Source of the DNA: an uncultured Verrucomicrobiota bacterium
Lineage (GTDB): Bacteria; Verrucomicrobiota; Verrucomicrobiia; Limisphaerales; UBA9464
DNA: 21,651 nt
Direction: 5' to 3'
Assembly: GCA_903925515.1 (NCBI GenBank)
Contig: CAIYFP010000499.1
Coordinates: 1 to 21,651 of the forward strand
Positions within the stretch are counted from its first letter, which is position 1. Each line of letters begins with the position of its first letter. Made by a program: the position numbers and the translations under genes. Below, in pieces: positions 1 to 7,136 of this stretch. A model generated the notes under the pieces. The model was given only the letters and a program-made list of their open reading frames with translations. It searched no databases and was not told the origin of the DNA.

Positions 1-141
1 GGTGCCGCGGAAGAGGCGCCATGAGGAGTTGGTGGCTACGAGGATCTCGGCGTGCGCTTGCCATGTCATGCCGAGCAGGCAAGCGTTGGACAGCCATGCG
101 TGGATCCATGGGGCGGGGCGCAAGGCGGGGAGGCTCTGCAT
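1..141 (-). CDS. N-terminal fragment of a probable exported protein (runs off the left edge)
   Basis: This reading frame is open from an ATG at 141 down to the window edge (47 codons visible). The visible residues look like a signal peptide: a short N-terminus, the hydrophobic stretch AWLSNACLLGMTW, and a possible cleavage site after QAHA. The mature start would read EILVATNSSWRLFRGT. That mature start resembles, from memory, the N-termini of large secreted multidomain proteins of Verrucomicrobiota and Planctomycetota, in which a line like 'ATNS.WR..RGT' opens a beta-sandwich domain. This is inference from a short stretch. No Shine-Dalgarno sequence precedes the ATG; an ATG at 69 is an alternative start but would remove the signal peptide. 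It lies 126 bp downstream of the coiled-coil gene on the same strand. Function unknown. Confidence 0.4.
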   Translation of the reverse strand, partial: MQSLPALRPAPWIHAWLSNACLLGMTWQAHAEILVATNSSWRLFRGT

Positions 142-267
142 GGGGGCAGGAAAGGGGGCGTGAGGTCGCTCATGGGCTGGCCACGGCCGAGCCCGGGGGG
201 GCGGGGCCTTGTCCGCCGGGAAAGCAAGGCCATGACGGGACGGTTCAGCTGGGCGGGACGTGCTGGG

Positions 268-717
268 CTAGGGCGCGGGCTTCCTCCGGGCCGGGGACGC
301 GGGCTTGGGCTTGCCCTTGGCCGGCGCGGGTTGGCCATGGGGCGATGCCGGAGTCTTGGCGAGGGAGCGAAGGTTCTCGATGGCGCCGAGGATTTGGGAG
401 CGGTCGGCGACGCGGTTGCGTTCGACGGAGCGGACTTGCTCGGCGAGCCGTTGATACTGTTCCTGGGTGGCGAAGGAGCGGGGCGTGTTGGCGAGGAGCT
501 TGAGTTGCTCGGTGGTGGAACGGATGCGGGCGACCTCGGAGCGGAGGTCCTGAAGGGTGCGGCGGAAGGATTCGATGGCGGCCTCTTGATTGCCGACGCG
601 TCGCAGGAGTTGCTGGTATTCGGCGGCGGGGACATCCAGGGCATGGGTGCGGGCACCGAAGAGGATGCCGAGGAGCGCGAAGGCGACAGGCTGGAGGCGC
701 GGACGTGAGAGGGCCAT
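268..717 (-). CDS. Secreted coiled-coil protein of unknown function
   Basis: The product has 149 residues. Residues 1-26 form a typical Sec signal peptide (basic start, hydrophobic core VAFALLGILFG, likely cleavage after THA). Residues 30-115 are helical with heptad-like Leu/Ile/Val spacing and many Gln, Arg and Glu, so a coiled coil is expected. The last ~30 residues are rich in Pro, Ala and Lys, with a repeated PAPAKGKPKP-like pattern that is probably disordered and could contact cell wall or anionic polymer. No enzyme motif is seen. The layout recalls YbgF/SlyX-like periplasmic coiled-coil proteins, but I do not recognise the family. It starts 60 bp downstream of the cytochrome lipoprotein gene on the same strand and is probably cotranscribed with it. 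The existence of the gene is likely; its role is unknown. Confidence 0.75.
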   Translation of the reverse strand: MALSRPRLQPVAFALLGILFGARTHALDVPAAEYQQLLRRVGNQEAAIESFRRTLQDLRSEVARIRSTTEQLKLLANTPRSFATQEQYQRLAEQVRSVERNRVADRSQILGAIENLRSLAKTPASPHGQPAPAKGKPKPASPARRKPAP

Positions 718-777
718 GGAAGGAATTTCCCGGGCGAGCGGACGGGTCGCTCCGCCCGGGAGGCGAGCCGCGGGGGG

Positions 778-1143
778 TTAGTTCGGCTTGTGGACGGAGT
801 GGCAGGCCTTGCAGTTGACGGCGGACTTCCATTGGTCGGCGGCGCCGGGGTTGCCGGCGGCGAGGGCCTTGGCCGCGGCATGGAGGGCGGTGGTCTTCTC
901 GGTCCAGCTTTGGAGGTCGCCCCGCGGCGGCGTGTTGAGGGTGAGCTGGTAGGTGAGGCCCACCATGGTCTCGAGGTCCTTGGCGGAGCCCTCGCCCTTG
1001 GAGACCTTGGCGCAGAGGGATTGCTTGCCCTCAAAACCCTCCTCCATGACCTGCTCGATGGTCTTGGAGGCCTTGGGGGAGGTGGCGCAGCCGACGAGGG
1101 CAAGGATGGCCGCCGCAAGCGTCGTGTTGACGAGATGCTTCAT
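778..1143 (-). CDS. Monoheme c-type cytochrome lipoprotein (C-terminal heme site)
   Basis: The frame is open further upstream, but the ATG at 1143 places a lipoprotein signal directly at the N-terminus: MKHLVNTTLAAAILALVGC, with lipobox LVGC and the lipidated Cys at 19. The 121-residue product is otherwise helical and ends with a single heme-binding motif CKACH (Cys111, Cys114, His115) seven residues before the C-terminus. A C-terminal CXXCH after about 90 helical residues is the layout of the cytochrome c'/c-556 four-helix-bundle family. Met33 could be a distal ligand, but this is a guess. It would sit on a membrane face and carry electrons or bind small gaseous ligands. Neighbours are a coiled-coil secreted protein downstream and a MerR-like protein upstream, which do not reveal the partner. 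Assignment as a c-type cytochrome is firm; the subfamily is less so. Confidence 0.82.
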   Translation of the reverse strand: MKHLVNTTLAAAILALVGCATSPKASKTIEQVMEEGFEGKQSLCAKVSKGEGSAKDLETMVGLTYQLTLNTPPRGDLQSWTEKTTALHAAAKALAAGNPGAADQWKSAVNCKACHSVHKPN

Positions 1144-1236
1144 GTCTTTTCCGGGGATGTGTGAATGGTTTGAGGCGGGCCAAGCCACGCCACGCACCGT
1201 GAAAAGCAAAACGCCGGGAGCCCCGGAGGCCAAGCC

Positions 1237-1758
1237 TTATTCCAACCGTGCCGCCCAATGGATGGCCGAACGAAGGAGCGAGACCTCGACGGCGGCCTCG
1301 GCACGGATGCGCGCGGCAAGGCGGAGGTACTCGCCGAGGACGCGGAGGACGTCCTCGCCCATCTCCTTGCTTCCGAAGAGCTCGGGAACGCCCCCGGCGA
1401 AGTCGAGGCCCAGCTGGACCGAGCGCGAGTCGATGGGGATGCCCATGTCGTGGTTGCTGAGCAGCAGTCGCCTTTCCGTGTCGCCGACGCGCCCGCAGGA
1501 ATCGAGGTACCATGTGGGGGAGCCCGTGGAGTCCACGTGCAGGAGCCGCAGGAGCTTCCTCTCGACATCCCAGAGGTTGCGGAGGGATTCCTCGGAGACG
1601 TTGAGCACGCGCAGGTGCACGACGGTGCGGAGGAAGGCGAGGTAGGCGTCGGGGTAGGCCTTGCCGGCGAAGCTTGCGAGGTCGAAGCGCGACTGAAGCC
1701 CGCGGAGATAGACGGCGGGACGGTTCAGGGCCTTGGCCATGTCGCCGAGGGAGTGCAT
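1237..1758 (-). CDS. MerR-like predicted DNA-binding protein, unknown function
   Basis: The frame is open beyond 2000, but that part overlaps kdsB. The only reasonable start outside kdsB is the ATG at 1758, 25 bp after the kdsB stop, giving 173 residues. The N-terminus (SLGDMAKALNRPAVYLRGLQ) reads like the first helix-turn-helix of MerR/excisionase-type winged-helix proteins. It is followed by helical segments with Leu-rich spacing (FLRTVVHLRVLNVSEESLRN). A second half around LLSNHDMGIPIDSRSVQLGLDFAG has no domain I can name. There is no signal peptide, so the protein is cytoplasmic. The tight spacing to kdsB suggests cotranscription. It may be a regulator, but DNA binding is inferred from the short motif only; a purely structural role is possible. 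Confidence 0.7.
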   Translation of the reverse strand: MHSLGDMAKALNRPAVYLRGLQSRFDLASFAGKAYPDAYLAFLRTVVHLRVLNVSEESLRNLWDVERKLLRLLHVDSTGSPTWYLDSCGRVGDTERRLLLSNHDMGIPIDSRSVQLGLDFAGGVPELFGSKEMGEDVLRVLGEYLRLAARIRAEAAVEVSLLRSAIHWAARLE

Positions 1759-1783
1759 GCGTGGCTCGCCGCCCGGCGGGTGT

Positions 1784-2527
1784 TCATGCCCCGGCCGCGA
1801 GCAGCGCCTCCACGCGCGCCACGTCGCCGGGCGTGTCCACGCCGATGCCCTCGTGGTCCACGCGGGCGACGGTGATGCGGATCCCGTGCTCCAGCGCGCG
1901 GAGTTGCTCGAGCTTCTCGGCCTGCTCCAGCGGCGAGGGTGGCCATGACACCAGCCGCGCGAGCGTCTCCCGGCGGTACCCGTAGATGCCGAGGTGCCGA
2001 AGGTACGGAAAGGAGGCCAGCCGTGCGCCGGCGTCGGCTCCGGCATGGTCCCGGAGAAAGGGGATGGTGCTCCGGGAAAAGTACAGGGCATGGCCGTCCA
2101 TCCCCACGACGACCTTCACGACGTTGGGGTTGTCGAGGTCGGCGGCGCGCCGGAGCGGCGTGGCGGCCGTGGACATCTCGGCCGACCGCAGGAGGCCGGC
2201 GACGGCGTCGATGACGTCGGGGTCCACGAGCGGCTCGTCGCCCTGGATGTTGACGCAGGCGTCGGCGTCGATGCGTGCCGCGACCTCGGCGATGCGGTCG
2301 GTGCCGGACGGGTGTTCGGCACGGGTCATCTCGACCCGCGCGAAGGCCCGGGCACACTCGGCGATGCGGGGGTCGTCGGTGGCGACGATGACGTCGGCGA
2401 GGACGCGGGACAGGCGGCAACGTTCGACGACGCGCTGGACGAGGGGCTTGCCGGCGATGAGATGGAGGGGCTTGCCGGGGAATCGCGTGGAGGCGTAGCG
2501 GGCCGGGATGACGCCGACGATGCGCAT
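1784..2527 (-). CDS. kdsB: 3-deoxy-manno-octulosonate cytidylyltransferase (CMP-Kdo synthetase)
   Basis: KdsB couples CTP and Kdo to give CMP-Kdo and diphosphate, activating the sugar for transfer to lipid A in the cytoplasm. The 247-residue product has the usual family length. It carries the N-terminal nucleotide-binding signature IPARYASTRFPGKPL (residues 7-21), TDDPRI (50-55), the HPSGTDRIAE segment (72-81), the metal-binding NIQGDEP (93-99) and the C-terminal GIGVDTPGDVARVE. Start: ATG at 2527, which places MRIVGVIPAR at the N-terminus as in other KdsB proteins; the frame is open upstream but has no homologous residues. It lies 28 bp after the YcfL-like gene and 25 bp before the MerR-like gene, so it is probably in one operon with envelope lipoproteins. 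Its presence argues for an LPS-bearing outer membrane. Confidence 0.96.
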   Translation of the reverse strand: MRIVGVIPARYASTRFPGKPLHLIAGKPLVQRVVERCRLSRVLADVIVATDDPRIAECARAFARVEMTRAEHPSGTDRIAEVAARIDADACVNIQGDEPLVDPDVIDAVAGLLRSAEMSTAATPLRRAADLDNPNVVKVVVGMDGHALYFSRSTIPFLRDHAGADAGARLASFPYLRHLGIYGYRRETLARLVSWPPSPLEQAEKLEQLRALEHGIRITVARVDHEGIGVDTPGDVARVEALLAAGA

Positions 2528-2555
2528 GGGGTCAGGAACGGCGGGAGGGTTGGGG

Positions 2556-3020
2556 TCAGCGGGCCTCGCGGACGCGCACGGTGTAGCCGCGGGCCTTGTC
2601 GTTGAGGGAGGTGAACCGGACGGTCTCCTGGGTGTTCTCGGTGAAGATGACGTCCTGCCATGGGGTTTCGTCGCCGGTGCCGAATCCTTGGGCATCCTTG
2701 AACACGCACTGGACCTGGACCTGGATGCGGCGGTTGAGGCGGTTGCGAAGGTTGGCGGCGACCTCGAGGCGGCCGTCTTCGAGGACGCGTTCCTGCATGC
2801 CGGTGCAGGTGATGGAACGTTGCGCGCCGTAGTCGGCGGCGATGAACTTGGACTGGTTTTCGAGGGCGTACTTGCCGGCGTTCTTGGGCGGGTACGGGCC
2901 GCCGGGGTGGCCGGTGACAACGGTCTGCGTGGCGCTGCTGATGGATTGGGCGGCGGGACGGCAGCCGACGGCCATGATGGAGGCGGCGGCGAAGGCGACG
3001 AGGGAGGCTTGTGTTTTCAT
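2556..3020 (-). CDS. YcfL-like (DUF1425) lipoprotein
   Basis: The product has 154 residues. It opens with a lipoprotein signal (MKTQASLVAFAAASIMAVGC; lipobox MAVGC, Cys20). Residues ~85-154 resemble the YcfL/DUF1425 domain: a beta strand with paired Arg/Asn (LRNRLNRRIQVQVQCVFKD), a Gly-rich turn, PWQDVIFTENTQETVRFTS, and a terminal strand GYTVRVRE. In E. coli ycfL sits beside lpoB, and here too the gene is two genes away from an LpoB-like lipoprotein with a COG3014-like gene between them. This conserved neighbourhood supports the call. Molecular function is unknown; a role with the LpoB-like protein in cell-wall synthesis is inference from context. No Shine-Dalgarno sequence precedes the ATG. 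Confidence 0.8.
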   Translation of the reverse strand: MKTQASLVAFAAASIMAVGCRPAAQSISSATQTVVTGHPGGPYPPKNAGKYALENQSKFIAADYGAQRSITCTGMQERVLEDGRLEVAANLRNRLNRRIQVQVQCVFKDAQGFGTGDETPWQDVIFTENTQETVRFTSLNDKARGYTVRVREAR

Positions 3021-3059
3021 GGGGGGACTCGGTCGGGAACGGGGACGGCCGGGAAAGCT

Positions 3060-4156
3060 TCAGGGCTTGTCGGAGAAGAACAGGACGGTGTCGCGCGCGT
3101 TGGCGGCGATGGCGAAGGTGGCGTCGCGGGAGAGGGTGACGTTGCCGGCCGCGTCGAGGAACTGGGCCGTGAGCTTGTGTTCGCCGGGTGGCAGCCGAAG
3201 GGCGGCGAACCCGATCAGGTTGGGGAGGTTGTCCCATGCGCGGGTGTCGGCGGCGGGCGTCGCGGCGGCGCTGACGAGCTTCCCGACCAACCCGGCGACG
3301 AGGAGGCCCGCGCCGATCTCGTCGGCGGCGGTGTTGCGCCCGGCGGTGCCGGCGAGGATGGCCCCGGACAGGATGGCGGCGTTGCCGAAGGCGTCGGTGG
3401 ATTCCTTGAACACGGCCTTGTTGGCGAGCACATGGTCCATGATGCGCCCGCCCCGCGTGGACGCCTGGAAGCTGAGGTCGTCGGCCGCGCGCGCGTTCCA
3501 TGTCTGGCCGGCGGCGGAAAGGCGCACGGACGTGGAACGCGAGTGGCCGGAGCGAAACCGGAGCTGCTCGCCAAAGGAGCCCGAGGAGTCTTGGTCGGGC
3601 CGTTCCCCATCTCGAAGAAGACGAGGAGGTTGGCCGCCTTGTCGTAGTCGGGCAGCGCCCCCATGCGGGCGTTCCCGCGGGCGCGGGCCATGGCGTCGGA
3701 ACCGTTCCCCCCCAGCTTCGTGGTCACGAACCCGTCGAGGTAGTCGAGCAGGGCGTAGTCGGACTGGTATTGGTCGTTGTCGGCGTCCGAATCCTGCAAC
3801 TGGGCAGAGCGAAAGCAGGCGCGGGCGTTGTCGGGCTCCCCGTCCATCCAGTAGAGGATGCCGCGGTAGTAGTAGGCCATGACCCGCTCGTAGGGTTCGC
3901 CGCGGAAGTTCTTGGAGGCCTCGGCCCGGAACAGGTTCCGTGCCTGCCTCGCGGTGCGGTCGCCGGAGGTCAGGCCACCGAGGGTGACGACGGCGTCCTC
4001 GAGGAGGGGCTTGGCCTCTGCAAACCGCGCCTGCTGCATGTGCGCGGCGGCCTCGCGGTAGGCGTCAAGGAGGCGGTCGCGCGCGGCGGGCCGACGGGTG
4101 GCGGCGCAGCCGGAGACGATGCACGAGGCGACGATCAGGAGGAGCCAGTGCCGCAT
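3060..4156 (-). pseudogene. COG3014-like TPR lipoprotein, split by a one-base frameshift
   Basis: Two overlapping frames together make one protein of about 365 residues. The upstream part (from ATG at 4156) has a lipoprotein signal with lipobox IVSGC (Cys17). Helical TPR-like repeats follow (YREAAAHMQQARFAEAKPLL; MAYYYRGILYWMDGEPDNA), up to VFFEMGNGPTK. The C-terminal part, in the other frame, continues SSGSFGEQLRFRSGH and then RLSAAGQTWNARAADDLSF, ending at 3060 in LFFSDKP. Codon quality passes from one frame to the other near 3588-3608. Restoring one base, either between AAG and AC at ~3589 or in the G run (minus strand) at 3605-3608, joins them. Without it, translation of the N-terminal frame would run through low-quality sequence to 3215. 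The organisation matches COG3014 proteins found between LpoB and YcfL homologues in gammaproteobacteria. This is either a true mutation or a base lost in the assembly. Confidence 0.75.
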
Positions 4157-4201
4157 GGCGAGGGGGGGTGGGGCGGCGAAGGGTTTGGGAAAGGCGCGCG
4201 G

Positions 4202-4834
4202 TCAGCGGTAGGCGGCGTCGTCGAGGCCCTGCTTCTTGATCTCGGCCATGTCCTCCCAAACGATCGCGCTGTTCCGCGCATCCACGAGCTGGAACGTGTA
4301 GAGCACGTAGTCGCTCACGCCGCGGGCGTTCTTGGTCGTGGCCCCGTCGAGCTTGCCGGTGAGGAAGTAGTCGGCGCCGTGGAACTCGACGGCGTTGGGG
4401 TTGGCGGAGCTGGTGACTTGGCCGGACTGCTTGAGCTGGCGTTCCTGCTCGAGGGCGGTCATGCGCTCGCGGGCCAGGAAGGTGACCTTGCCGCGTGCCT
4501 GGGAGTTGAGTCGCGCCCGGATGCGGGCGAGGAGGATGTCCTTGTTGATGGCGAAGCGGGTGTTGTTCTCGATGGGCAGCAAGACGACCTTGGGCTGGCC
4601 CTGCGCCTGGGCCACCTGCGGCACCTCAAGGATGCCCCGGGCCATCTTGTCCGTGACCGAGACAATGTCCTGCGACTCCACGCCCGTGCCCGCCACGAAG
4701 CCCTGCTCGTCGGCCTTCATGACGGTGACGCCGGTGCCGGACGGGTTGCGGACGCCACTGGAGGCACACCCGGCGAGGAGGGTGGCGACGACAAGGGCGA
4801 AGGGGACGAACGCGGTGTGGAAATGCCGGTGCAT
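4202..4834 (-). CDS. lpoB: LpoB-like penicillin-binding-protein activator lipoprotein
   Basis: The product has 210 residues with a lipoprotein signal (lipobox LLAGC, Cys23). A short linker follows, and then an alpha/beta domain with KVVLLPIENNTRF, IRARLNSQARGKVTFL, the GADYFLTGKLDG strand-turn-strand, and a C-terminal LVDARNSAIVWED. These are the landmarks of the LpoB family. In E. coli LpoB is an outer-membrane lipoprotein that reaches through the peptidoglycan and activates PBP1B. Start: ATG at 4834 puts a 22-residue signal before the Cys; an in-frame ATG at 4867 would add 11 residues and is less compact. The two genes downstream (COG3014-like, YcfL-like) reproduce a gammaproteobacterial gene neighbourhood. 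A 152-bp gap upstream suggests its own promoter, but I see no convincing one. The symbol is by family, not proven orthology. Confidence 0.85.
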   Translation of the reverse strand: MHRHFHTAFVPFALVVATLLAGCASSGVRNPSGTGVTVMKADEQGFVAGTGVESQDIVSVTDKMARGILEVPQVAQAQGQPKVVLLPIENNTRFAINKDILLARIRARLNSQARGKVTFLARERMTALEQERQLKQSGQVTSSANPNAVEFHGADYFLTGKLDGATTKNARGVSDYVLYTFQLVDARNSAIVWEDMAEIKKQGLDDAAYR

Positions 4835-4986
4835 ACTCGTGAGGTGGAGGTTGCTGACGCTGCGCATGGGGGTCAATGACGGGGAACGGGCCCCTGTCCG
4901 GACGAAAACCGGGCCGACACGACGCAACGCCATCGACAGGTCACTTGGCTGGACATCGACGCTCGCAACGCCCGGCCCCGGGCTCG

Positions 4987-5820
4987 TCATGGGGCAAGAC
5001 GACGCCCATGGGGCGACGAGTATTCAGGCGGGCAAGATTGGCCGACGGCTGGGCCGGGGTCCTGGGCGCGGCCCGGTTCCCGGCGCCGGAGGCGCGCGAG
5101 GAACTCCCGGTTCCCGGCGGGGCCAAGCAGGGGGGACTCGACGGCGCCATGCCATTCGAGGCCAAGGGAGGAGGAACGGGTGAAGTCCTCGAGCTCGGCG
5201 AGGACGCGGCGATGGACAGCCGGGTCGGTGATGACCCCGGCGCCGCGGTCGGCCTCGGCCTTGCCGGCCTCGAACTGGGGTTTCACCAGCGCCACGACGT
5301 GGGCGCCCGCGTGCAGGAGGGGCGGCAGCACGGGCAGCACCCTTCGCAGGCTGATGAAGGAACAGTCCACGACGGCCATGTCGAAGGGCAGGTCGCCGGG
5401 CGGGAATGAAGAGGGCAGGAGGGCGCGGGCATTGACGCGTTCCATGACGACCACGCGGGGGTCGTTCCGGAGCGTCCATGCGAGCTGGCCATGGCCCACG
5501 TCCACCGCATGGACCCGGGCCGCGCCATGCTGGAGGAGGCAGTCCGTGAATCCCCCGGTGGAGGCGCCGATGTCGAGGGCACGGGTCCCCCGGGGGTCGA
5601 GGCCAAAGTGACGGAGGGCATGTTCCAGCTTGTGGCCGCCGCGTGAGACGTAGCGGTCGCCCGCGACGAGCCGCACGTCGGCGTCGGGGGGGACCACGAA
5701 GCCGGGCTTGGAGGCCGGCTGTCCGTTGACGAGGACCTGCCCCGCGAGGATGGCGGCCTGGGCCTTGCTGCGGGTGGGAAGCAAGGCGCGGTCCACCACG
5801 AGCTGGTCGAGGCGCGGCAC
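4987..5820 (-). CDS. tlyA: TlyA-family 2'-O-ribose rRNA methyltransferase (S4 + FtsJ-like)
   Basis: TlyA proteins methylate cytidine 2'-OH groups in rRNA using SAM. The 277-residue product has an N-terminal S4 RNA-binding domain (residues ~1-60; TRSKAQAAILAGQVLVNGQ) and the linker YVSRGGHKLEHAL. The Rossmann methyltransferase core contains motif I DIGASTGGFTD (83-93). The catalytic-type residues are present: Asp152 in DCSFIS and Lys180 in VKPQFEAG. The start is a GTG at 5820, 12 bp after the aminotransferase stop. The C-terminus is ~30 residues longer than I expect for the family and is of low complexity. It is probably cotranscribed with the aminotransferase. In mycobacteria TlyA is linked to capreomycin sensitivity; here only the methyltransferase role is inferred. 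Confidence 0.92.
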   Translation of the reverse strand: MPRLDQLVVDRALLPTRSKAQAAILAGQVLVNGQPASKPGFVVPPDADVRLVAGDRYVSRGGHKLEHALRHFGLDPRGTRALDIGASTGGFTDCLLQHGAARVHAVDVGHGQLAWTLRNDPRVVVMERVNARALLPSSFPPGDLPFDMAVVDCSFISLRRVLPVLPPLLHAGAHVVALVKPQFEAGKAEADRGAGVITDPAVHRRVLAELEDFTRSSSLGLEWHGAVESPLLGPAGNREFLARLRRREPGRAQDPGPAVGQSCPPEYSSPHGRRLAP

Positions 5821-5832
5821 GGCGCGAGGGGT

Positions 5833-7008
5833 TCAGGCCCCGAGGGAACGGACGAACCGGTCCATGCGCTCGAGCCCCTTGATGATGTTGGCGAGGCTCG
5901 TCGCGTACGAGAGCCGGATGTAGTCGTCTGCGCCGAAGGCGATGCCGGGAACGGCGGCGACCTTCTCGGCCTCCAGGAGCCGGGCGCAGAAGTCGGCGGA
6001 GCGAAGGCCGGTGCCGCGGATGTTGGGGAAGAGGTAGAAGGCGCCCTTGGAGTTGACGCAGGAGACGCCGGGCATGGCGTTGAGCCGTTGCCATGCCTCG
6101 GTGCGGCGACGCGCGTATTCGGAGAGCCAGCCCTTGAGGTGGTCTTGGGGGCCGGTGAGGGCGGCCACGGCGCCCTTCTGGGCGAAGCTGGTTGGATTGG
6201 AAGTGCTGTGGGACTGGAGGGCGTCGATGGCCTTCGCGACGGGCTCGGGCGCGGCGAGGAAGCCGAGGCGCCACCCGGTCATGGACCATGCCTTGGCGAA
6301 GCCATGGACGATGATGGTGTGGTCCTTGTGGGCGGGGGAGAACGAGGCCACGGAACGATGCACGGCGCCGTCATAGAGGAGGTGCTCGTAGATCTCGTCG
6401 CTCATGATCAGCACGCCCATCTCCACGCACACGTCGCCCAGCGCGCGGATCTCGTCGGGGGTGTACACCGTGCCCGTGGGGTTGGAGGGCGAGTTGAGGA
6501 TGAAGAGCCGGGTGCGCGGGGTGATGGCGGCCCGCAGTTGCGCGGGCGTGACCTTGAACTCCGTCTGGTCCGAGGTTTCGAGGATGACCGGGGTGGCCCC
6601 CGCGAGCTTGGCCATCTCCGGATAGGACAGCCAGTACGGGGCCGGGATGATCACCTCGTCACCCTCTTGGCAGGTGGCGAGGATGACGTTGAAGCAGGAA
6701 TGCTTGCCCCCGCACGACACGATGACCTGGGAGGGCTTGTACGAGAGGCCGTTCTCCCGCTGGAACTTGTCCGCGATGGCCTGGCGCAGCTCGGGGATGC
6801 CGGAGGACGGCGTGTACTTGGTGAAGCCCGAGGCAAGGGCGGCGGCGGCGGCGTCCTTGATGTGCTGGGGCGTGTCGAAGTCCGGCTCCCCCGCGCCAAA
6901 GCCCACGACGTCATGGCCGTCGGCCTTCATTTGCTTGGCCTTCGAGTCGATGGCCAAGGTGAGGGAGGGGGACAACGATGCGGCCCGGCGAGCGATGTGA
7001 TACTCCAT
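5833..7008 (-). CDS. Class I/II PLP-dependent aminotransferase (aspartate/prephenate type)
   Basis: The product has 391 residues, the normal length for the AspC/AspB-like fold-type I family. Visible motifs are the N-terminal SLTLAIDSKAKQMKADG, GFGAGEPDFDTP, KYTPSSGIPELRQAIADK, and SNPTGTVYT (cofactor pocket). The PLP lysine is Lys239 within HGFAKAWSMTGWRLGF. The enzyme would exchange an amino group between aspartate (or an aromatic or prephenate-type donor) and 2-oxoglutarate; the exact substrate cannot be read from the sequence. Start: ATG at 7008 gives MEYHIARRAASLSPS as in homologues; the frame extends 13 codons further upstream without similarity. The gene is first in the leftward cluster, with tlyA starting 12 bp after its stop. 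It is divergent from the DUF1501 gene across 128 bp. Confidence 0.94.
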   Translation of the reverse strand: MEYHIARRAASLSPSLTLAIDSKAKQMKADGHDVVGFGAGEPDFDTPQHIKDAAAAALASGFTKYTPSSGIPELRQAIADKFQRENGLSYKPSQVIVSCGGKHSCFNVILATCQEGDEVIIPAPYWLSYPEMAKLAGATPVILETSDQTEFKVTPAQLRAAITPRTRLFILNSPSNPTGTVYTPDEIRALGDVCVEMGVLIMSDEIYEHLLYDGAVHRSVASFSPAHKDHTIIVHGFAKAWSMTGWRLGFLAAPEPVAKAIDALQSHSTSNPTSFAQKGAVAALTGPQDHLKGWLSEYARRRTEAWQRLNAMPGVSCVNSKGAFYLFPNIRGTGLRSADFCARLLEAEKVAAVPGIAFGADDYIRLSYATSLANIIKGLERMDRFVRSLGA

Positions 7009-7095
7009 AGCGAAACGGCCGGGAGGGTGCCCCCCGGTTCGAGGCAAGCAAGGAATAAGTCAGCGCCGAAAAACCCGGCTGGGATGCGACGGGGC

Positions 7096-7130
7096 CCGGG
7101 TTGACCCGGCGCGCGCGCCATGGATAGCGT
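7096..7130 (+). promoter_or_regulatory. Candidate promoter with short inverted repeat before the DUF1501 gene
   Basis: TTGACC at 7101-7106 is a plausible -35 box. TAGCGT at 7125-7130 is a -10-like box (spacer 18), ending exactly six bases before the ATG at 7137, which would put the transcription start at the start codon. A 14-bp inverted repeat CCGGGT-TG-ACCCGG (7096-7109) overlaps the -35 box and could be an operator. The same TAGNNT-N6-ATG layout occurs before trpD and the cystatin gene. Confidence 0.4.
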
Positions 7131-7136
7131 CCGGTT

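Noticed and set aside
66..1118. Long minus-strand frames across 66-1118 and similar long antisense frames throughout
   Set aside because: They are Arg/Pro/Ser-rich shadows, typical of out-of-frame reading in GC-rich DNA, and overlap well-supported genes.
3060..3527. A separate 155-residue gene starting at the GTG at 3527
   Set aside because: There is no signal peptide or start context, and protein-like residues (SSGSFGEQLRFRSGH) continue upstream of this GTG in the same frame. It is better read as the C-terminal part of the frameshifted COG3014-like gene.
4835..4986. Promoter for the LpoB-like gene with TTGACC
   Set aside because: TTGACC is present on the minus strand, but no acceptable -10 lies at the right distance.
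7045..7060. GGTTCGAGGC resembling a tRNA T-loop
   Set aside because: No acceptor stem, anticodon arm or CCA-like end can be folded around it.
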